Shown here: positions 17,427 through 25,560 of the stretch, piece by piece | Layout: every line of letters starts with the position of its first letter | Position numbering within the stretch: the stretch's first letter is position 1 | The notes under the pieces: model-generated | What the model was told of the DNA's origin: nothing | Seen by the model: only the letters and a program-made list of their open reading frames with translations | Databases searched by the model: none | Program-made: the position numbers and the translations under genes | NCBI GenBank assembly: GCA_964568675.1 | Contig: CAZMQV010000045.1 | Span: 1 to 27,361 of the forward strand | Reading direction: 5' to 3' | DNA length: 27,361 nt | Source of the DNA: UPXZ01 sp964568675 | Lineage (GTDB): Bacteria; Bacteroidota; Bacteroidia; Bacteroidales; Paludibacteraceae

Positions 17427-19160
17427 ATGAACAAGATATTTTCAATATTAAAAGTAATGGTTTTGTCGGGCATCCTTTTCTCGGCTGTTTCTTGCGAGGA
17501 TTTCATGAGCACCAAAACCAACAGATACATGCTGGCTGAAGATAATCAGCTAACATCACCCAACGATACTGTTTACTCGGTATTGGGTATTCTTAAAAAA
17601 GTACAGGAACTTGGCGACAAATATGTGTTGATGGGCGAATTGAGAGCAGATTTGCTTGACGTTACTGCGAGTTCTCAAAACGATTTGCGAAATCTGAGTA
17701 ATCACACCGTAGATGCTTCAAGTCCATACGCCGACACCAAAGATTTCTACGCGATTATCAACAACTGCAACTATTTCTTAGCTCACGCCGATACGAATAT
17801 GGCTGTGAGAGGTCAAAAGTCGTTCTTACGCGAGTATAACGCCGTGAAATCTGTTCGCGCTTGGACTTATTTCCAATTAGCGCTCAATTATGGTAAAGTA
17901 CGCTATATTGAGGAGCCAATTCTCACTGTTGATGATTTGGGTAAATCTTATCCCGAAATGAACCCTGAAGAGTTGATTAACAAATTGATCCCGGATCTGG
18001 AAAGCACAAATCCATTGACAAATATCGAACTGCCAGGATATGGTTCTACCGGAGGTGTGTCAAGTCGTTATCTGTTTATTAACACCCGGTTTTTACTCGG
18101 CGACCTTTATTTGTGGAGAGCAAGCTTTACGCATAGCAAAGCAGACTATGAAATGGCGGCAACGTATTACGCTCGCCTGATTGATGGATCCGAATCGGCA
18201 ATAAGTCCGAACAATGTAGTTACTTGGTATAACGACAGTTTTTTAGGTACCGTAGATTCGTGGTCTCAAATTTTTATGACCGCTTCGAGCAATTCTGAAT
18301 TGTTCTCTATCATAAGTATGGCTCAAACTACTTATGACGGCACCGTTAGTCAATTGAGCGCTTTGAGCAGGAACAATCAAATTGTGATTTCCGAAAGTTA
18401 TAAGGATATTTCCGATGCTCAAATTTATTGTCTAAGAGAAGGTACAAATCCGGCAAAATACAACAATGGCGATCTTCGGCTTAAAGTAGTTGCACCTTCC
18501 GTCCTTCCGAATAATTTAGATATCTCTGATTTACCATTGGAATCTCAGAATAGATTATTAGCTATTTCGAAATATGTCGATGGCAATATCATGTTGTATC
18601 GCAAAACACTTTTGTATTTGCGATATGCCGAGGCTGTAAACCGCGCCGAAAAACCGTCGCTTGCTTTTGCTGTGCTTAAATATGGTTTGAAAGGCGAGTC
18701 GCTACGCAACGTATCGCGCGTGAACCCCACGGAAGTGGCAGGGGCGATTCCTTATATTACCGTTTTCAATGCCGAAAAGTACGATAATGTTATTGGGATT
18801 CATGCACGTGGTACGGGTAATGCGGTTGCTAATGCTCAATATGTAATACCCGATTATACCCGGTATGACAAACTACAAGATATCAATGGAAATGACAGCA
18901 TCGTTAAAACGACTGATTTGACGAAGCTGATGGCAGCTAAAGCCGATTCGATTAGCTTTGTTGAAAATGCTATTTGTGATGAGCTGGCGCTCGAAACCGG
19001 GCTCGAAGGGAATCGTTTCCAGGACTTAATGCGTATTTCGCAACATCGAAACGAGCCTACTTTCCTTGCGAAAAAAGTAGCTGCAAAACACGCATCAAAC
19101 AAAGAGTATTTTCAAAACTTGCTTTCGGATAAGAAAAACTGGTTCCTACCAACACGGTAG
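17427..19160 (+). CDS. SusD/RagB-family outer-membrane lipoprotein 2
   Basis: 577 residues with lipobox FSAVSC (Cys23) followed by the acidic EDFM. SusD-type helices are visible in FYAIINNCNYFLAHAD, AVKSVRAWTYFQLALNYGKV, RFLLGDLYLWRAS and LLYLRYAEAVNRA, and ETGLEGNRFQDLMRIS corresponds to the LLFEGKRWFDLMR signature. It lacks the usual closing PxxxxELxxNPxLxQNP motif, ending SDKKNWFLPTR instead, so it belongs to a divergent branch. It should form the lid of SusC 2 encoded directly upstream. It is the last gene of the operon; a strong terminator begins 26 bp after its stop codon. Confidence 0.94.
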   Translation: MNKIFSILKVMVLSGILFSAVSCEDFMSTKTNRYMLAEDNQLTSPNDTVYSVLGILKKVQELGDKYVLMGELRADLLDVTASSQNDLRNLSNHTVDASSPYADTKDFYAIINNCNYFLAHADTNMAVRGQKSFLREYNAVKSVRAWTYFQLALNYGKVRYIEEPILTVDDLGKSYPEMNPEELINKLIPDLESTNPLTNIELPGYGSTGGVSSRYLFINTRFLLGDLYLWRASFTHSKADYEMAATYYARLIDGSESAISPNNVVTWYNDSFLGTVDSWSQIFMTASSNSELFSIISMAQTTYDGTVSQLSALSRNNQIVISESYKDISDAQIYCLREGTNPAKYNNGDLRLKVVAPSVLPNNLDISDLPLESQNRLLAISKYVDGNIMLYRKTLLYLRYAEAVNRAEKPSLAFAVLKYGLKGESLRNVSRVNPTEVAGAIPYITVFNAEKYDNVIGIHARGTGNAVANAQYVIPDYTRYDKLQDINGNDSIVKTTDLTKLMAAKADSISFVENAICDELALETGLEGNRFQDLMRISQHRNEPTFLAKKVAAKHASNKEYFQNLLSDKKNWFLPTR

Positions 19161-19186
19161 TTTCTGAGTAAAAGTCAAAATTTATG

Positions 19187-19226
19187 AAAAGAGAAGATAT
19201 TTATTGAAAGTATCTTCTCTTTTTTT
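19187..19226 (+). terminator. Intrinsic terminator of the FAS1/SusCD operon
   Basis: AAAAGAGAAGATA (19187-19199) pairs perfectly with TATCTTCTCTTTT (19211-19223) around an 11-nt loop, and the descending arm runs into a T-tract ending at 19226. It sits just after the second SusD stop codon. Confidence 0.93.
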
Positions 19227-19623
19227 ATCATTCAGTTTTTGTAAGTAAAGCATCGTAAGCATCGTAAGCATCCCATATTCGCCGTCTTGCATCGCTCGGC
19301 GAAACATCCGACCTTTGTCGTCAAAAAAAACTTATGTGTGGATAGAATGAGCGTAACCGACCGAAATCACTTGACTATGGTGGGTTAAGCAATTATTTCA
19401 ACGTGAAACCATTCAACAAAATTATCCATTGACGAGCCGAAAGACTAAATCCTACGGTTTATTGGCCGAGATAAAGCATTTCGTCGGCAGAGTTTGGGTA
19501 GTTTATGATATGATTATGTAGTGATATGGTAGTAATCATTTTGTTTACAACAAACGTTAAGTAACAAATAAGAAACTTTTCGGGGTAGCACAAGCAATAT
19601 TTTGCGGAAAAATTGGGCAAGAT
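19227..19623. other. Intergenic stretch with no recognisable gene
   Basis: About 400 bp without a supported gene. A minus-strand ORF of 72 codons (19459-19677) runs over the tRNA promoter and has no recognisable features. A short direct repeat, CATCGTAAG twice then CATC (19251-19272), is the only local structure I see. Confidence 0.6.
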
Positions 19624-19654
19624 TTTGTCAATGTCCAAAAATGTTGTATTTTTG
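19624..19654 (+). promoter_or_regulatory. Promoter of tRNA-Leu
   Basis: TTTG at 19624-19627 and TATTTTTG at 19647-19654, 19 bp apart, fit the Bacteroidetes primary promoter pattern; the tRNA begins 48 bp downstream. Confidence 0.75.
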
Positions 19655-19702
19655 CAGACGCTAACTGAAAAGCGCATGTTTGAAAACTCAAGTGCTTCAG
19701 TT

Positions 19703-19787
19703 GCTCGGATGGTGGAATGGTAGACACGAAGGACTTAAAATCCTTTGGCCTTTATCGGCTGTGCGGGTTCAAGTCCCGCTCCGAGTA
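19703..19787 (+). tRNA. tRNA-Leu (anticodon UAA)
   Basis: 85-nt gene. The acceptor arms GCTCGGA (19703-19709) and TCCGAGT (19780-19786) pair with a terminal G-T wobble; the discriminator is A19787 and no CCA is encoded. The anticodon stem AAGGA/TCCTT encloses the loop CTTAAAA (19734-19740) with anticodon TAA at 19736-19738. There is a long variable arm, as expected for leucine tRNA, and the T-arm reads GCGGGTTCAAGTCCCGC. It has its own promoter and terminator. Confidence 0.96.
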
Positions 19788-19800
19788 CACAAATGATTGG

Positions 19801-19832
19801 AAGTCTCGATACAAATGTATTGGGGCTTTTTT
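19801..19832 (+). terminator. Terminator of tRNA-Leu
   Basis: AAGTCTCGATAC (19801-19812) pairs with GTATTGGGGCTT (19817-19828), 12 positions including three G-T wobbles, around a 4-nt loop, followed by T-rich sequence. It begins 13 nt after the tRNA end. Confidence 0.8.
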
Positions 19833-20491
19833 CTTTTGTATTCATTGATATCTCTTTCTGCTTCTTATCCCCTAAATCCCGATTTGTGATTTTTCAAATA
19901 TCTGTTAGCTACAATCGATTCTGCCGATTGACGCATAAATAATTTATTATTTTGCAAAAATATTCATTCTTTCGATAAACAATTTCAATCGTCTTATCAT
20001 TATAATTAATACTTGAAAGCCAAGACCCTCATAATCCAAAGATTGTGAGGGTCGAGGGTCTAAGGTTTAGTTAGGTCTTTTTTAAATAGTGGGTTTGTTG
20101 TTGATAGATAAAATCTCATAACTTAGCTTTCGCAAGTTTAGGTAATTGGTTTAGGGTTGTTTTATTTTTGAGAGATATTTACTTTTACAGTCGTCGGACA
20201 AACCAACACGCTAGTTGGGAAGAACAGCAACAAACTTTTTTTATACCTACATCTATTTGCCCTTATCGGGCATTGAGCAACTAAATTTAAAATAATGTTT
20301 TGAATAAGTAATCACTCTTTTTCAATCGTGATGTTGCAAAGATAGGGTAGGAGCTAATGAATATTGTTACCTTTTTTCAGTTTTTTGTTGTCATTTAGAA
20401 AAATATTTCTTGAAATTCTCGATGCGGATAGCTTCCGGCGGTGTAAGTGTAATCCTGAGTAGGAAATTTTTGAACCCAAAATTATAAGATA
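19833..20491. other. Intergenic stretch with a 13-bp hairpin; possible small RNA
   Basis: No gene is supported here. GACCCTCATAATC (20024-20036) pairs with GATTGTGAGGGTC (20041-20053) over 13 positions (one T-G wobble) with a CAAA loop. A second GAGGGTC (20054-20060) follows immediately and could compete for the same left arm, and AAGACC (20022-20027) can instead pair with GGTCTT (20074-20079), which is followed by Ts. A poor promoter match (TTG at 19928-19930, TATTTTG at 19948-19954, spacing too short) lies upstream. This could be a small RNA, an attenuator or leader for the AraC genes, or nothing. The 400 bp from 20090 to 20491 show only a small TGCCC/GGGCA inverted repeat (20258-20272). 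Confidence 0.35.
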
Positions 20492-21556
20492 ATGAACCCA
20501 AACAAATCGACCAAAGATTTAAGTAACAGCGATAGGCCAGAAATTAGAAATTCCGAGTTGGAGTTTATTTCAAAATTCAATGATTGTGGACTTTATAATA
20601 TCCGGCATGATGTGATCAAAGAAGGAATCATGGGAATTTATGATGTATCGACTGATATCAATGTGTTTTACACACGCGTTTCAACTTCCAAATCATTTTC
20701 ATGGGTGCTTGAAAGAGAGGTGGTGGCGTGTCGTAACATATCATTCAACTACCTGCTACACATACCTACAGGTATGCTTACCGGCATCGAAAACCTGGAT
20801 GTACGCGAACTAATTTCGAATCAAGCATTAATTGTGGACGCAACAAGCAATCAAACCCAGAAAATAATACTCCCGGCAGATGAATTGTTCGAAGTATTCC
20901 GATTGGAAATAAGCGAAACACGCTTCAAACAGTTTGTTGACGAATATGCCATCCCGATTGATAATCATCTAATATTGCAAATTCAGAATCAAATTTTTGA
21001 TGATATGAATATTGGTGTGATGCAGCCAATAGGGGCGAAGGAAAAAATATGTCTTGCCGATATTGTAAATTCCGGTTTGCGTCATGAGCTTCATAAGGTG
21101 TTTGTACTTCAGAAAATTAATGAACTGATGATCTATTTTTTTTCAAAAATCTCAATTCTTCCTTCATCTTCAAAGTTCGATGAAAAATTAATTTCCATAC
21201 CTGAAATGGAGAAATTGGTGAAGATAAAGCAGGATATCGATGAGAAAATAACCGAAAAACTAAATCTTGATAGTTTGGGCATCCGTCATGATTTGTCGGT
21301 AGAGAGCATCAAAAGAGGTTTCTATCAACTTTTTGGTACAGACATTGCCGCTTACATTCGCAGGCAGAGGTTAAATATTGCTTATTACACGTTGTTGGAA
21401 CGTGGCAATAATATGCGTGTAAAGGAGCTGGCCATTGACTTGAAATTCCGTTCGACAGCTAATTTTTCAAGGTCTTTTTACAATGAGTTTAATGTGCGTC
21501 CTTCAGCGATACAAGCGATAAAAGAAAATTTAAAGCACGAGCCAAGCAGTTTTTGA
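20492..21556 (+). CDS. AraC-family transcriptional regulator 1
   Basis: 354 residues. The C-terminal 100 or so residues form an AraC/XylS DNA-binding domain with two helix-turn-helix units: DLSVESIKRGFYQLFGTDIA, then AYIRRQRLNIAYYTLLE, then VKELAIDLKFRSTANFSRSF and the closing YNEFNVRPSA, which matches the family signature (A ... GF ... FSR.F....G..P). The N-terminal 230 residues are a sensor or dimerisation region of unknown ligand; parts such as EGIMGIYDVSTDINVFY recall PchR-type AraC regulators. It begins in an A-rich context and is followed after 32 bp by a paralog, so the two are probably co-transcribed. Whether it controls the FAS1/SusCD operon upstream cannot be seen. Confidence 0.9.
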   Translation: MNPNKSTKDLSNSDRPEIRNSELEFISKFNDCGLYNIRHDVIKEGIMGIYDVSTDINVFYTRVSTSKSFSWVLEREVVACRNISFNYLLHIPTGMLTGIENLDVRELISNQALIVDATSNQTQKIILPADELFEVFRLEISETRFKQFVDEYAIPIDNHLILQIQNQIFDDMNIGVMQPIGAKEKICLADIVNSGLRHELHKVFVLQKINELMIYFFSKISILPSSSKFDEKLISIPEMEKLVKIKQDIDEKITEKLNLDSLGIRHDLSVESIKRGFYQLFGTDIAAYIRRQRLNIAYYTLLERGNNMRVKELAIDLKFRSTANFSRSFYNEFNVRPSAIQAIKENLKHEPSSF

Positions 21557-21588
21557 AGAGAAACATCGGATAATTTGAACTTTGCAAT

Positions 21589-22614
21589 ATGAAACAAATA
21601 TTTGACCTGTCGCAACACGAATTTAAATCCAAAAATAGAGGAAAAACACCCAATTATATAAATTTTAATTCTTCGTTATTTGGTGAAGGCATATTGGGAT
21701 GTTATTCACCATTGAAAGATATATCGATACTTTACATCAACGCGAAACCGGTAGATGACTTCATCTGGCAAAGTAACAAAGAGTGGAAAAACAACGATAC
21801 AATTTACTTCAACTATTTCTTACAAACGCCTCCCTCGTTGCAAATACTGACCACTTCCGGAGAGTTAGAAAAACTACCTGCTCAAAAGACATTGATTACA
21901 GATGGTACCGCCGACACAAGTAAAACGTTGTTGCTCTCTAAGGATGACCCGTTTGAGTTGTTTCAGTTAGCTTTGTCACATACCCAATTCGAAAATTATC
22001 TCAATTTGTTTCTGAAAGATTTTCCGGAGGAGATTAAGCATGTTTGTTCCCGAAAACAAACCGACACGTATCAAGCTGTCAAATACTTTGCCATTGACCC
22101 GGCAGAAGAACTCTGTATCCGTGATATTACCATCGCCAATTACAAACGCGATCTCCTGGCGAAGTATGTGAATTTGAAAGTATCTACGCTGATTATCAAT
22201 TTTTTTCAGCGAATGATAAACGGTGGACCTCTGAATGTGTCTGATGAAATGAACAAAGCAGACGAAGAAGCGGTATTGGTAGAGCAAGTGAAAAAGATTA
22301 TTGAAAATAATCCTACAGCTAAACTAAGTGTCGATGATGTAGGTAAGATAATAAAAATGAATCCGAAAAAATTAAATACGATGTTTCAAAAGTATGCAGG
22401 AAGTTCCATCGCGAGTTTTCAGCGGAAATCCAAACTGCAATATGCTTACAATTATCTTAACGCAAACCAAGCCAATGGACGTGTGTCGGAAATTGCTTTT
22501 GAAACCGGATTCGCCTCTGTTGCCTCCTTTTCAAGGGCTTTCTATAATTTATTTCATATAAGACCATCTGATTTATTGCCCGATAATCTTACTGCCAACG
22601 CTAAACAAAACTAA
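21589..22614 (+). CDS. AraC-family transcriptional regulator 2
   Basis: 341 residues, same layout as the gene before it: an N-terminal ligand or dimerisation region with matching landmarks (EGILGCYSPLKDISILY, IYFNYFLQTPPS, LITDGTADTSKTLLL, DPFELFQLALS) and a C-terminal AraC DNA-binding domain (LSVDDVGKIIKMNPKKLNTM, AGSSIASFQRKSKLQYAY, VSEIAFETGFASVASFSRAF, HIRPSDL). The shared landmarks point to an old duplication. The EGILGCY and FSRAF regions resemble PchR-type regulators, whose ligands in other bacteria include siderophores; that does not establish the ligand here. Tandem placement suggests the two could act together, even as a heterodimer (inference). Confidence 0.9.
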   Translation: MKQIFDLSQHEFKSKNRGKTPNYINFNSSLFGEGILGCYSPLKDISILYINAKPVDDFIWQSNKEWKNNDTIYFNYFLQTPPSLQILTTSGELEKLPAQKTLITDGTADTSKTLLLSKDDPFELFQLALSHTQFENYLNLFLKDFPEEIKHVCSRKQTDTYQAVKYFAIDPAEELCIRDITIANYKRDLLAKYVNLKVSTLIINFFQRMINGGPLNVSDEMNKADEEAVLVEQVKKIIENNPTAKLSVDDVGKIIKMNPKKLNTMFQKYAGSSIASFQRKSKLQYAYNYLNANQANGRVSEIAFETGFASVASFSRAFYNLFHIRPSDLLPDNLTANAKQN

Positions 22615-22854
22615 CATTACAACGATAGTAATGGGACGTGTGTGGGTGATTTTAATATTTACGTAGATGTAAATAAAATGATTTGTCGTTAAATAGTGCT
22701 TCTTATTGTCTGATTGTCAGGGTTATGTCTTTAACAAAAAGCTCTACGGGTGTCCATGCCGCTTGTTTCGGTGTAAGTTTTAACCGATATTCATTCAGAT
22801 TTATTTATAATCAATATAAATTCAGGTCTATTCGTAACAATATTGTTAAAGTTG

Positions 22855-22885
22855 TTGTCATAAAATAAATTATCTGCTATATTTG
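22855..22885 (+). promoter_or_regulatory. Promoter for the lipoprotein gene at 22993
   Basis: TTG at 22855-22857 and TATATTTG at 22878-22885, 20 bp apart, fit the Bacteroidetes pattern. Transcription would start near 22892, giving a leader of about 100 nt that contains the 7-bp-spaced repeat CGTGTCACGTGTC (22952-22964). The rest of the gap 22615-22992 shows no gene or terminator I can support. Confidence 0.6.
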
Positions 22886-22992
22886 CGGTGATTTACTTTT
22901 CTTTAACCCAATCCATCAAAATTATGTAGAATGAAACGAGTCGCGTTTTTACGTGTCACGTGTCGTGCTGCATTTAAAACAAATACTTACAG

Positions 22993-23763
22993 ATGAAGAG
23001 ATTTCAATTTTTTGGTTTGTTGCTCCTGTCAACAGCTTTATTATTTAACTCCTGCGAACAAGAACATGTAGAGTTCTACGACTTCGTTTTCACACCGCGT
23101 GCGTGTAAATTTATTAAAGTTGAACCCGCGTCAATTCAAGACGCAAACCCGACAGGCGATTCTATAGCCGAATTTATCATCGAAAAACAAAACGCGAGCA
23201 TTAAGGCTCAGGATTTTTCGCTACGAATATCAACGATGAATTTCAATATCGATTCCATCCAGAAATTCAATGTGGCAGACTACAAACAACTATTGAACAA
23301 TACCGATAAGCGCATGAAAGGCTTGGAGGAGATAATTTACAACAATTATATTCTGGCAAGCAGAACAAATAAGAACATACCACTCGATGTGAAAAGCATC
23401 ATATTTATCGAATATCGCATTACCGGGGTGAAAAGTTTCAATATCAAATCGCTGGATGCCACTTTGTTTGGCGAAGCGCAAAGTAGTTCGCTAAATGCGT
23501 ATTTTAAAATAAAGAAATTTACGCCCGACTTTATAGCCTCATTCAAAAGCAGCAAAGTGGAGTATGGATTTGATAATAGCAACAAGCCGTCCGACATCGA
23601 TACCTGGCTATCCTTATTACCTCTTGCCAACGAAAGCATGTATCTGACTATCAGCCGTAAGCCGGACAGATTGCCATTGACAACACGTTTCCTGGTGGAG
23701 ATGGAAACCGTTGACGGGAATAAAATCAGTTATACTACAGGAAAAGTTACGCTTACAGAATAA
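22993..23763 (+). CDS. Lipoprotein of unknown function
   Basis: 256 residues. The signal ends in the lipobox LLFNSC (Cys21), followed by EQEHVEFYDF, so it should be a lipidated, probably outer-membrane protein. The rest appears largely beta-strand rich (IIFIEYRITGVKSFNI, AYFKIKKFTPDFI, TTRFLVEMETVDGNKISY); I recognise no catalytic motif and no family with confidence. It has its own promoter and faces a transglutaminase-like gene convergently, 148 bp apart, so the pair is not an operon. It resembles in style the many small uncharacterised lipoproteins of Bacteroidetes. Confidence 0.8.
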   Translation: MKRFQFFGLLLLSTALLFNSCEQEHVEFYDFVFTPRACKFIKVEPASIQDANPTGDSIAEFIIEKQNASIKAQDFSLRISTMNFNIDSIQKFNVADYKQLLNNTDKRMKGLEEIIYNNYILASRTNKNIPLDVKSIIFIEYRITGVKSFNIKSLDATLFGEAQSSSLNAYFKIKKFTPDFIASFKSSKVEYGFDNSNKPSDIDTWLSLLPLANESMYLTISRKPDRLPLTTRFLVEMETVDGNKISYTTGKVTLTE

Positions 23764-23911
23764 GTCACCTGGAATCAGATCTCCTTTTTATTCGAAAATT
23801 GTTTGGATTCAAGGATATTGACCGTTCATCTTGTGGCTTATCTTAGTCAAATACAATTATGTAGATTTGAGGTGTAGAAATTCATTTGCGAAAATAAACC
23901 CTCCGTGCCGG

Positions 23912-25102
23912 TTACTTGCCGATGGGTTGGATTTTTCGGCGAACATCTTTGGATATTTCAAGAAACATAAATCCTTGTTTTTCGGAATGAATGTCTTTTT
24001 CGTACTGCATGTATTTCTTTCGGGCATATTCGCCCGATTTATCAAAGGTGATGCGTGATATTTGGTTTTGCGACATACCCACCATGGTTGAGTCCAGTTC
24101 TTCGTCGGGAAAAAATTCGTCCAAATTCACATCGCCAATTAAAGTGGTCTCGATATAGCCGAGTTTCTCTTTATTTGAATCGGTGTAATAGCCTACAAAC
24201 ATGTGTCCGGGTGTGCGGATTAATACCGGGGTGATATTGATGGCGCGCAGCAAGGAGGCAAACAGCACACTGCCATCCACGCAATTGATTTGTGATGAAT
24301 TGAGCGCATCTTCAAAGGTGCGCACACGCTGCGAGAAAACCACATTGCTTGAAAGGCTGGTGTTGGACACCGAGCTGTATTTGAAATTTCGTTTCTGAAG
24401 CACATTCCACAGCGCGTACACTTGTTTGTCAACCGCGCTTGAGTCGCCGGACTGGTAGCCCCAGAAACGATTGACAATGCGGGTGTCAAACGCTTCGCGA
24501 AGCAACTTGTCAATCATCGGGTTGTCTTCATTGACGTAGGCTGCAAAGAAAATCCCCGTATCGCGATATTTCCTTTTGTTGGAATAGTAGCCCAATAGGC
24601 ATTCATTGATGCTTCGCACGGAGAATGTGCGCACTTTCTGACCAAGATTCTTTCCGTTGATTTCCGCGTTGATCACCACACTCACAGGTTCGGCTTGGAC
24701 GATATTTTTCAACGCTTCGTAGTTCCAGATTATTTCGGGATAAATGGTGAACTCTTTACGGGCTTTGTCGAGTACAAATTCTGAAACGGAGCGTGAATAA
24801 AAACGGGTTTCTGCTACTTCTATTCGTATGCGGCTGTTTGCACGTCCGGATTTGACGCGTATAGCTATTCCTGACTTGGGATTACCTAAATACATCGAAT
24901 CGGAAGGGACAATGACGAGCGCGTCGGTGGTGGCTACCGACAGGATACCGGAGGGAAATATATTGCCGCCAAGCTCGTCGGTTATTTCAAAATCGGAACT
25001 AAAAGTGCCGGATTCGAAAAGCGCGTAGGCAGCACCACCCATTATCACAACCACAACTAGCGCTATCCACCAACCACGACTTATTCTTCGGATTTTTTCC
25101 AT
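23912..25102 (-). CDS. Membrane-anchored transglutaminase-like (papain-fold) protein
   Basis: 396 residues. A short basic N-terminus (MEKIRRISRG) precedes one membrane segment (about 11-29), so the body is probably periplasmic, or outside the cytoplasmic membrane. The first half (about 60-165) looks like a beta-rich domain. The C-terminal half carries a transglutaminase-like core: Cys274 in INCVDGSVLFASLLRA, His300 in TPGHMFVGYY and Glu318 in GYIETT, with the spacing and order of a Cys-His-Asp/Glu triad; Glu instead of Asp is a variation. Members of this superfamily are cysteine proteases, cross-linking enzymes or inactive relatives, and the substrate is unknown. It is followed convergently by the lipoprotein gene; no promoter could be identified upstream. 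Confidence 0.75.
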   Translation of the reverse strand: MEKIRRISRGWWIALVVVVIMGGAAYALFESGTFSSDFEITDELGGNIFPSGILSVATTDALVIVPSDSMYLGNPKSGIAIRVKSGRANSRIRIEVAETRFYSRSVSEFVLDKARKEFTIYPEIIWNYEALKNIVQAEPVSVVINAEINGKNLGQKVRTFSVRSINECLLGYYSNKRKYRDTGIFFAAYVNEDNPMIDKLLREAFDTRIVNRFWGYQSGDSSAVDKQVYALWNVLQKRNFKYSSVSNTSLSSNVVFSQRVRTFEDALNSSQINCVDGSVLFASLLRAINITPVLIRTPGHMFVGYYTDSNKEKLGYIETTLIGDVNLDEFFPDEELDSTMVGMSQNQISRITFDKSGEYARKKYMQYEKDIHSEKQGFMFLEISKDVRRKIQPIGK

Positions 25103-25368
25103 ATCAATTACTTTTATAAAAGATTTTTTTAATCAGAAGTTTCATTTGTGTATTTATATGAAAGAAACATCATCTTGAGAATAGCAAGGAGCGTGCCTAT
25201 GTAGAGTAGCTACATGCAAAAGATTGCTTAAAGAGTATTGAACTGCCTCGAAAGGTGCTACAACCTGCTAACTTCGTACTATTCCTCTCGCAATAGACTG
25301 TGCTTGACTATTCAAAAAAAACAGATTACGCTTGTGAAAATTCCCGCTTATTAATTGCTTAGAATGAT
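25103..25368. other. Intergenic stretch upstream of the transglutaminase-like gene
   Basis: No gene is supported between the transglutaminase-like gene and the tRNA-Ser terminator. A small inverted repeat, ATGTAG (25199-25204) with CTACAT (25210-25215), flanked more distantly by AGCAA (25183-25187) and TTGCT (25224-25228), is the only structure I see. No clear TAnnTTTG element was found on the minus strand. Confidence 0.5.
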
Positions 25369-25401
25369 AAAAGCCTGCAAATGACTATTTTTGCAGGCTT
25401 T
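25369..25401 (-). terminator. Terminator of tRNA-Ser
   Basis: On the minus strand AAAGCCTGCAAA pairs with TTTGCAGGCTTT around a short loop and runs into a T-tract (TTTT at 25372-25369). It lies 26 nt downstream of the tRNA-Ser 3' end. Confidence 0.8.
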
Positions 25402-25426
25402 GATATTCGCACACTTTTTTATGCTG

Positions 25427-25514
25427 CGGAAAGAGCGGGATTCGAACCCGCGAAACCCTTTAGGGGTTTACACGCTTTCCAGGCGTGCCTCTTCAACCAC
25501 TCGAGCATCTTTCC
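25427..25514 (-). tRNA. tRNA-Ser (anticodon GGA)
   Basis: 88 nt on the minus strand. The acceptor arms GGAAAGA and TCTTTCC pair perfectly; the discriminator is G. The anticodon stem CACGC/GCGTG encloses CTGGAAA, anticodon GGA (plus-strand TCC at 25478-25480). The long variable arm (AAACCCC ... GGGTTT) is characteristic of serine tRNA, and the T-arm reads GCGGGTTCGAATCCCGC. No CCA is encoded immediately after the discriminator. Confidence 0.97.
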
Positions 25515-25530
25515 TCGTTTTTAAGGACGA

Positions 25531-25560
25531 CAAAGATAGTGAAAATCTTTTAATTTTCAA
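25531..25560 (-). promoter_or_regulatory. Promoter of tRNA-Ser, overlapping the end of tatD
   Basis: On the minus strand TTG (25560-25558) and TATCTTTG (25538-25531) are 19 bp apart, a full match to the Bacteroidetes pattern, 16 bp upstream of the tRNA start. The -33 element lies in the last codons of the TatD-family gene, whose stop is at 25550-25552. Confidence 0.8.

Noticed and set aside
19801..19820. Relation of CGATACAAA in the tRNA-Leu terminator to the repeat array
   Set aside because: The nine-base match is explained by the terminator stem and has no neighbouring repeat sequence; probably chance.
19745..19942. 65-codon ORF starting in tRNA-Leu
   Set aside because: It begins inside the tRNA and runs through its terminator; a chance frame.
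20337..20364. Minus-strand promoter (CAAAGATA, i.e. TATCTTTG)
   Set aside because: The -7 octamer is perfect, but no TTG lies at the right distance and no minus-strand gene or RNA follows.
22952..22968. CACGTG palindrome and CGTGTC repeats as an operator
   Set aside because: Short, in a leader region, and without a second copy elsewhere in the window; too little to call.
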